From the NCBI RefSeq assembly GCF_004519405.1, contig NZ_SGWI01000003.1, positions 310,001 through 374,000 of the forward strand: 64,000 bases of DNA, in the 5' to 3' direction. Position numbers and translations under genes: made by a program. Source of the stretch: Pseudomonas sp. BCA17. Lineage in GTDB: Bacteria; Pseudomonadota; Gammaproteobacteria; Pseudomonadales; Pseudomonadaceae. The first letter of the stretch is position 1. Each line of letters begins with the position of its first letter. This document shows, one piece after another, positions 58,747-64,000 of the stretch. The notes under the pieces are model-generated. The model saw only the letters and a program-made list of their open reading frames with translations. It was not told where the DNA came from and searched no databases.

Positions 58747-59300
58747 TGGAAGCGCTGCAATTGCCGTTACCGGCGCAGTGGGTCGAGCCGGTGTGGATTG
58801 GCGTGCAGATTCTGCTGATCCTGTTGGCCGGCTACCTCGCTCAACGCTTTGTGGCCAAAGGGCTCACCCGCCTGGGTGAGCGCTACCCATTCCCGCCGCA
58901 ACTGCTGATGCCCCTGCGCGGTGGTCTGCGTTGGCTGATCATGGGCAGTGCGCTGATCTTCGTGTTGGGCCGCCTGGGTGTCTCCGCCACGGTGTTGTGG
59001 ACGGCGCTGTCGGGGTTTGTCGCGGTCGCCGCCGTGGCGTTTTTTGCCATGTGGTCGGTACTGTCCAACCTGCTGTGCGCGATCTTGATTTTCACCGTCG
59101 GGCCCTTCCGCCTGGGTGACATCGTCGAGCTGGTGGACACCCTCGACAAGCCGGGCGTGAAGGGACGTGTGGTGGCGATCAACCTGCTCTACACCACGCT
59201 GATCGAGTTGGAAGAAGCAGGAACTCACGGCGCGATAGTGCAGGTGCCCAACAGTTTGTTCTTCCAGCGCTCGGTGCGACGCTGGAACACGCCTGCATAG
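58746..59300 (+). CDS. Small mechanosensitive ion channel (MscS family)
   Basis: A 184-aa inner-membrane protein with about three N-terminal TM segments followed by the MscS pore helix/beta-domain region (AMWSVLSNLLCAILIFTVGPFRLGDIVELVDT ... GRVVAINLLYTTLIELEEAGTHGAIVQVPNSLFFQRSVRRW). It is shorter than E. coli MscS (286 aa): the cytoplasmic cage is largely missing, so osmotic-channel function is uncertain. ATG 58746 overlaps the ABC-F stop (TGATG), implying coupled translation. Confidence 0.85.
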   Translation: MEALQLPLPAQWVEPVWIGVQILLILLAGYLAQRFVAKGLTRLGERYPFPPQLLMPLRGGLRWLIMGSALIFVLGRLGVSATVLWTALSGFVAVAAVAFFAMWSVLSNLLCAILIFTVGPFRLGDIVELVDTLDKPGVKGRVVAINLLYTTLIELEEAGTHGAIVQVPNSLFFQRSVRRWNTPA

Positions 59301-59370
59301 AAATTTATAGCCAGCCTTCGGTGGTCGGAGTTAGCTTAGCGCTTACGACGAATTTGCAACGAGGTGTGTA

Positions 59371-60003
59371 ATGGCATTCGATACATGGCTGGCCTTTTTC
59401 CTGGCCAGTTGGATCATTTCCCTTTCCCCTGGCGCAGGTGCCATTGCCTCGATGTCCAGCGGCCTGCGATACGGCTTTTTACGTGGCTACTGGAATGCCC
59501 TGGGCCTGCAAATTGGCCTGGCGATGCAGATCGCCGTGGTCGCGGGGGGCCTGGGTGCCATTCTGGCGACGTCTTCCACAGCGTTTTACGCCATCAAATG
59601 GTTTGGCGTGGCGTACCTGGTGTACCTGGCGATCAAGCAATGGCGCGCCTTGCCCATGGACATGACCGATGACGCGGCAGTGCGCCCGATCGGCAAGCCG
59701 TTGGCGATGATGTTCCGGGGGTTCCTGGTCAACGCCAGCAACCCCAAGGCGCTGGTGTTCATGCTGGCGGTACTGCCACAGTTCGTGAACCCGCAAGCAC
59801 CGTTGCTGGTCCAGTACCTGATCCTGGGCGCGACGATGATCAGCGTCGATATGATCGTGATGGCCGGTTACACGGGGCTGGCGTCGAAAGTCCTGCGCCT
59901 GTTGCGTATGCCGAAACAGCAAAAACGCATGAACCGGACGTTTGCCGGGTTGTTCGTGGGCGCGGCGGGTTTCCTGGCCAGCCTGCACCGCGCAACGGCG
60001 TAA
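59371..60003 (+). CDS. LysE/RhtB family exporter
   Basis: A 210-aa inner-membrane protein with six hydrophobic segments, typical for amino-acid or homoserine lactone exporters of the LysE/RhtB family. Conserved N-terminus FFLASWIISLSPGAGAIASMSSGLRYGFLRGYW; the family motif in the loop before TM3. Substrate unknown. GAGGTG lies 5 nt before ATG 59371. Confidence 0.88.
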   Translation: MAFDTWLAFFLASWIISLSPGAGAIASMSSGLRYGFLRGYWNALGLQIGLAMQIAVVAGGLGAILATSSTAFYAIKWFGVAYLVYLAIKQWRALPMDMTDDAAVRPIGKPLAMMFRGFLVNASNPKALVFMLAVLPQFVNPQAPLLVQYLILGATMISVDMIVMAGYTGLASKVLRLLRMPKQQKRMNRTFAGLFVGAAGFLASLHRATA

Positions 60004-60022
60004 TCGACGAAGCCAATTAAAA

Positions 60023-60050
60023 ATGTGGGAGGGAGCAAACCCTCCCACAT
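60023..60050. repeat. REP-type hairpin after the LysE-family gene
   Basis: ATGTGGGAGGG-agcaaa-CCCTCCCACAT, an 11-bp perfect inverted repeat of the pseudomonad REP kind, a probable terminator. The remaining 222 bp up to the next gene contain no supported gene. Confidence 0.7.
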
Positions 60051-60272
60051 GCGGTTGCTATTGCCTGTAGCGTTGAAACTCGGCGCAATACCTTCGGGGC
60101 TTTATCCCAGCACGATTATTTCACCTGCGCTTCTTGATCCTGTGCAGTATTCCAGAAAACAACCACCTCGCTTTAAACCCCCGCCCTCAACACATCAAGT
60201 CACTTACGCCTTGAGTCAAACCCTCTAAAGCACAACAATGTGTTACTTCGTATTTACCTTTGAGATTCATTC

Positions 60273-62168
60273 ATGATTGCCCCCTTCCGTTTTCTCGCCT
60301 GGTTGATGTTGCCGGCGCTGATGTCGTGCAGTTTCAATCTGCTGGCCGCGACTGCCGAGGGCGCCCCCCAAGCCCTGCATCTGCTGGACTATATTGGTGC
60401 CGACTACCCTCCGACGGTGGAGGCCGGCAAGGTGGTTGATGACTCGGAATTCCGCGAACAGGTTGAGTTTCTGGGGGTACTGCAAGGCTTGGTAGCGCAG
60501 TTGCCGGAACGGCCTGAACGCGCGGAGTTGATCAAAGGCGTCGATGAATTGCTGGCGGCGGTTACCGCCCATGAAGACGGTGTGGCGGTCGCCCATCAGG
60601 CTCGTCAACTGGGCGCCAAACTGGCGGTGGCTTATGAAGTCAGCCAGGCACCGGCCATTACACCCGACCCGACCCGCGGCGCACCGCTATATGCCCAGCA
60701 TTGTTCGGTGTGCCACGGCACTGCCGGTGCCGGTGATGGGCCTGCCAGCACGGGCATGACCCCGCCACCCGCCAACCTGCGCGATGCCGCGCGTCTGGAC
60801 CGCCTGAGCCTCTACGCGATCTACAACACCCTCGGCCTGGGCGTTGAAGGCACTGACATGCCGTCCTTTGCCGATCAATTGGACGACCGTCAGCGCTGGG
60901 ACCTGGCCACCTACATCGCAGGTTTCACCGCCGACCCGGCCGCCGCCAAAAGCGAGCAAGTGTTCAACCTTGCCGACCTGGCTCGCCAGACCCCCAATGA
61001 AGTGCTGGCTGCAGACGGCCCGACTGTCGCCGCAACCTTCCGCGCCCAGCGCGCGCAACCGCCGCAGGTCAAGCGTGGCCCGGCGCAGTTGCTCGACTAC
61101 ACCGCCGCCACCCTGGACAAGAGTCTCGTCGCGTTCCGCAACGGTGAGCACGAGCAGGCCTACGACCTTTCGGTAGCGGCTTACCTGGAGGGTTTCGAGC
61201 TGGTGGAAAGCTCCCTGGATAACGTCGACGCCAACGTGCGCAAGGACACCGAAAAGGCGTTGATGGCCTATCGACAGTCGCTGCAGGATGGTTTGCCGAT
61301 CGAGCAGGTGCAGCAACGCCTGGATGTGGCCAAGGGCAAACTCAGCGAATCTGCCGGCCTGTTGGGCGGTGACGGCCTGAGCTGGTCACTGAGTTACATC
61401 TCGGGCTTGCTGATCCTGTTGCGCGAAGGCCTGGAGGCGATCCTGGTACTGGCGGCGATCCTTGCATTCCTGCGCAACACCGGTCAGCAATCGGCCGTGC
61501 GCAGCGTCAACGTCGGTTGGGGCTTGGCGTTATTGGCCGGCCTGGGCACCTGGGCCTTGGCGGCGTATGTGATTGACGTGAGCGGCGCCCAGCGCGAATT
61601 GCTTGAAGGCTGCACGGCATTGTTCGCCAGTGTGATGGTGTTGTGGCTGGGCGTGTGGATGCATGACCGCCGCCACGCGGCCGCCTGGCAGGATTACATC
61701 AAGAGCAGCCTGGTGGGCGGCGGTGGGCGTTTTGGTTTTGCCGTGCTGGCTTTCTTCTCGGTCTATCGCGAGCTGTTCGAAGTGATCCTGTTCTACGAAA
61801 CCTTGTGGTTGCAAGCAGGCCCGGCCGGGCACAACGCCGTGTTGGCCGGCGGTGCCACGGCGCTGGTGCTGCTGGTGGGCTTGGCCTGGGTGATCTTGCG
61901 CGGCTCGGCGAAGCTGCCATTGGCGCTGTTTTTTGGCATCAATGCGGCACTATTGTGCGCGCTGTCGGTGGTATTCGCCGGGCATGGTGTGAAGGCTTTG
62001 CAGGAAGCGGGCATCTTCGGCACCCGGCCGGTGGCGTTTTTTGACTTCGACTGGTTGGGCATTCATGCCGATGCGTACTCGCTGAGTGCGCAGGCCGTGG
62101 CGATTCTGGCGATTATGGTGCTGTATGGCCGTAGTCGCCTGGCGGAAAAGCGTCGAGTGGTTGCCTGA
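60273..62168 (+). CDS. Cytochrome c-FTR1 fusion iron permease
   Basis: A 631-aa membrane protein. Signal peptide (1-25), a periplasmic N-terminal region with a cytochrome-c haem site CSVCHGTAGAGDGPAS near residue 147 and a Met ligand candidate in TDMPSFADQLDD, a helical linker (about 225-360), then an FTR1-type permease with seven TM segments whose REXXE motifs are REGLE (about 388) and RELFE (about 505). It probably oxidises or passes electrons during import of Fe(II). Related to EfeU/Fet3-Ftr1 systems but self-contained. No Fur box could be assigned. Confidence 0.88.
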   Translation: MIAPFRFLAWLMLPALMSCSFNLLAATAEGAPQALHLLDYIGADYPPTVEAGKVVDDSEFREQVEFLGVLQGLVAQLPERPERAELIKGVDELLAAVTAHEDGVAVAHQARQLGAKLAVAYEVSQAPAITPDPTRGAPLYAQHCSVCHGTAGAGDGPASTGMTPPPANLRDAARLDRLSLYAIYNTLGLGVEGTDMPSFADQLDDRQRWDLATYIAGFTADPAAAKSEQVFNLADLARQTPNEVLAADGPTVAATFRAQRAQPPQVKRGPAQLLDYTAATLDKSLVAFRNGEHEQAYDLSVAAYLEGFELVESSLDNVDANVRKDTEKALMAYRQSLQDGLPIEQVQQRLDVAKGKLSESAGLLGGDGLSWSLSYISGLLILLREGLEAILVLAAILAFLRNTGQQSAVRSVNVGWGLALLAGLGTWALAAYVIDVSGAQRELLEGCTALFASVMVLWLGVWMHDRRHAAAWQDYIKSSLVGGGGRFGFAVLAFFSVYRELFEVILFYETLWLQAGPAGHNAVLAGGATALVLLVGLAWVILRGSAKLPLALFFGINAALLCALSVVFAGHGVKALQEAGIFGTRPVAFFDFDWLGIHADAYSLSAQAVAILAIMVLYGRSRLAEKRRVVA

Positions 62169-62177
62169 CGCTGCAAT

Positions 62178-62302
62178 GAGCGGGCTTGCCCCGCGCCGGG
62201 GTAGCGAAGCCGCCCTGATCCAGCCAGCGCGGTGATTCAGCTAAAACGCGATTGCTGGGTTGGGGGCGGCTTGCTAGCCGGCGTGGAATAAGCCCGCGCG
62301 CC
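62178..62302. repeat. Degenerate REPIN-like repeat
   Basis: GAGCGGGCTTGCCCCGC (62178-62194) and a diverged inverted counterpart (GGGGCGGCTTGCTAGCCGG, and AAGCCCGC near 62290) lie between convergent FTR1 and elbB stops. The arms are eroded compared with the other REP elements in the window. Confidence 0.5.
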
Positions 62303-62327
62303 CCAACGTAGGTGCCCGACGGCCCGA

Positions 62328-62993
62328 TCAATCGTTCTCGTGGGTAAGCTCCAACACCCGGTCCACCAGCTTGTTGATGCCGCAAGCGACTTCACTGATG
62401 CGTTTGCCAAGCATATAGGCCGGCGTGCTCACCAACTTGCGTGCCTTGTCCTCAACAATATCTTCCACCGAGCATTCCTGGTGGGTGGCGCCCATCTTGT
62501 CCAGGGCCGCTGCCGTGTCAGGGCAGTTGCCGATGGTGCAGGTCACACCGGGGCCGTAGATCTTGGCGGCCAGGGCAGGGGAGATGCAGATCAGGCCTAC
62601 GGGTTTTCCGGCCTCTGCAAAGGCTTCCGCCAGTTCCAGCAGCTGCGGGTTGACGGTGCAAGCGGCGCCTTCTACGGCAAAGTCCGACAGGTTCTTGGCT
62701 GCGCCAAATCCGCCCGGCACAATCAGCGCGTCAAAGTCGTCGACGCTCGCCTCGCGTATGTCCTTTACCTCGCCACGGGCGATGCGCGCCGACTCCACCA
62801 GCACATTGCGTGACTCGGGCATCTCTTCGCCGGTGAGGTGGTTGATCACATGCCGTTGCGCGATATCCGGGGCAAAACATTGAACCTGAGCGCCACGCTG
62901 GTCGAGACGCAGCAGGGTGATCACGCTTTCGTGGATTTCTGCGCCGTCGTATACGCCACAGCCGGAAAGGATCACTGCGATCTTTTTGCTCAT
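62328..62993 (-). CDS. elbB: Isoprenoid biosynthesis glyoxalase ElbB
   Basis: A 221-aa DJ-1/PfpI superfamily protein. MSKKIAVILSGCGVYDGAEIHESV is the ElbB start; the nucleophile elbow cysteine is in VGLICISPALAAKIYG; PGGFGAAKNLSDFA is also conserved. E. coli ElbB has weak glyoxalase activity and was linked to isoprenoid synthesis genetically. Convergent with the FTR1 gene, divergent from the sterol-desaturase-like gene. Confidence 0.93.
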   Translation of the reverse strand: MSKKIAVILSGCGVYDGAEIHESVITLLRLDQRGAQVQCFAPDIAQRHVINHLTGEEMPESRNVLVESARIARGEVKDIREASVDDFDALIVPGGFGAAKNLSDFAVEGAACTVNPQLLELAEAFAEAGKPVGLICISPALAAKIYGPGVTCTIGNCPDTAAALDKMGATHQECSVEDIVEDKARKLVSTPAYMLGKRISEVACGINKLVDRVLELTHEND

Positions 62994-63108
62994 GAGTATT
63001 TCTCCCTATTTCGTGGCGTTAAATGTCTACTAATTTGTCACCTGTTGCCAATGGGATCTCCTGCCGCTACACCTAATCTTGATGTAACAAAAAACATCGG
63101 ACTAGCCC

Positions 63109-64000
63109 ATGGACTTCGTGCCTTACGCGGTACCGTTTTTCATCGCCTTGATCGTGATCGAGCTGCTCGCCGACCGCTGGCGTGGCGCGCGCAACTATCG
63201 CGTGGCGGACGCCATCAACAGCCTCAGCACGGGTGTGTTGTCTACCACCACGGGGCTTCTGACCAAGGGCGTAGGGTTGCTGACGTACGCCTTCGCCCTT
63301 GAGCACCTGGCGTTGATCGAACTCTCGGCCCACAGCGTGTGGACCTGGGTGTTCGCCTTCGTGTTCTACGACTTCTGTTACTACTGGCTCCATCGCATGG
63401 GGCATGAGCGCAATATCCTGTGGGCCGCGCACTCGGTGCACCATCAGAGCGAGGACTACAACCTCACCACCGCACTGCGTCAGACCAGTACCGGCTTTCT
63501 GTTGAGCTGGATCTTCTATCTGCCCCTGGCTGTACTCGGTGTGCCGCTGGTGGTGTTTATCAGCGTGGCGTCGCTCAACCTGCTGTACCAATTCTGGGTG
63601 CACACCCGTCATGTGCCCAAGCTCGGCTGGTTCGAGTGGTTCTTCGTTACGCCATCCAATCATCGCGCCCACCATGCACAGAACGCGCTCTACATGGATC
63701 GCAATTACGGCGGCGTGTTCATTATTTGGGACCGGCTGTTCGGCTCTTTCCAAGAGGAGGACGATAACGAGCCGGTGATCTTTGGCGTCACCACGCCCCT
63801 GGCCAGTTGGAACCCGCTCTGGGCCAATCTGCAGTTTTATGCACAGCTGTGGAACGATGCGCGGCGTACCGAGCGCTGGTGGGACAAGCTGCGGATCTGG
63901 TTCATGCGCACCGGCTGGCGTCCTGCGGATGTGAAAGCCAGGTATCCGATGGCCAAACATGACCTGAGCCAGTTCCGCAAATTCGAAGTATCGTTGGACG
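63109..64000 (+). CDS. Sterol desaturase/fatty acid hydroxylase superfamily protein, 3' end beyond window
   Basis: The first 297 residues of an integral-membrane di-iron enzyme. Starts MDFVPYAVPFFIALIVIELLADRWRG; multiple TM segments; histidine clusters of the family are in place: HRMGH (near 104), HSVHH (near 117) and HRAHH (near 185). These bind the di-iron site. Substrate cannot be told; such proteins hydroxylate or desaturate sterols, fatty acids or similar lipids. ATG 63109 begins the conserved sequence; no strong Shine-Dalgarno. Confidence 0.85.
   Translation, partial: MDFVPYAVPFFIALIVIELLADRWRGARNYRVADAINSLSTGVLSTTTGLLTKGVGLLTYAFALEHLALIELSAHSVWTWVFAFVFYDFCYYWLHRMGHERNILWAAHSVHHQSEDYNLTTALRQTSTGFLLSWIFYLPLAVLGVPLVVFISVASLNLLYQFWVHTRHVPKLGWFEWFFVTPSNHRAHHAQNALYMDRNYGGVFIIWDRLFGSFQEEDDNEPVIFGVTTPLASWNPLWANLQFYAQLWNDARRTERWWDKLRIWFMRTGWRPADVKARYPMAKHDLSQFRKFEVSLD

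Noticed and set aside
60184..60272. Possible Fur box upstream of the FTR1 fusion
   Set aside because: TTGAGATTCATTCATGATT-like sequence matches the Fur consensus too poorly to claim.

Overview
The window is a stretch of a high-GC gammaproteobacterial chromosome, almost certainly a Pseudomonas of the P. fluorescens group. Support comes from the gene content and order (dut-coaBC-radC, rpmBG, kauB, lrp/dadA/dadX, pauR, cycB, xpt, rep, comM, glnK-amtB, sutA, xerC-dapF-lysA, cyaY, rnk, cyaA, argH, algR, hemCDXY, algQ, algP), which from memory follows the PA5321 to PA5251 region of P. aeruginosa, and from the GTGGCGAGGGAGCTTGCTCCC-type REP elements typical of fluorescent pseudomonads. There is no prophage, integron, CRISPR array, tRNA or rRNA. 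It is ordinary core chromosome, and the unusual features lie mostly between genes.

Layout. 0-5 kb: a partial dUTPase, CoA biosynthesis (coaBC), radC, a peptide-type ABC binding protein and the L28/L33 operon. 5-18 kb: an amine and amino-acid catabolism block with a cupin protein, the aldehyde dehydrogenase kauB, an MFS exporter, a phospholipase-D-like lipoprotein, a MocR regulator divergent from a DUF1127 protein, a PuuB-like amine oxidase, a YkgJ protein, then lrp | dadA-ridA-dadX and pauR. 18-32 kb: cytochrome c5, an acetyl-CoA hydrolase-like enzyme, xpt, rep, a GGDEF/EAL protein, a MATE exporter, a LysR regulator, a chemoreceptor and comM. 32-36 kb: ubiK, the glnK-amtB operon behind a sigma-54/NtrC-type promoter, yjbQ and sutA. 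36-45 kb: the leftward block lptM-lysA-dapF-DUF484-xerC-HAD, then cyaY, rnk and cyaA. 45-57 kb: GST, argH, algR, hemC-hemD-hemX-hemY, a DsbB-type protein, algQ, an FKBP isomerase and repeat-rich algP. 57-64 kb: an ABC-F ATPase, a small MscS-type channel, a LysE exporter, a cytochrome c/FTR1 iron permease, elbB and a truncated sterol-desaturase-like gene.

Functional themes. Polyamine/diamine breakdown (FAD oxidase, aldehyde dehydrogenase, PauR) lies next to alanine breakdown (Lrp, DadA, DadX), with the imine deaminase RidA placed between the alanine genes. Nitrogen sensing (GlnK/AmtB), cAMP synthesis, nucleotide and CoA metabolism, haem synthesis and alginate-type regulation (AlgR, AlgQ, AlgP) are also present.

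The most notable non-standard signals are: a 181-bp IS4-type MITE with 17-bp terminal repeats, an exact 12-bp target duplication and a REPIN inside it (13.55-13.75 kb); three copies of an ATCTGTAnTGGT-like motif between the divergent MocR and DUF1127 genes; the absence of a sensor kinase gene (algZ/fimS) between argH and algR; a well-formed NtrC site and sigma-54 promoter upstream of glnK; and sixteen 39-bp tandem repeats in algP. I did not find a clearly new multi-gene system.
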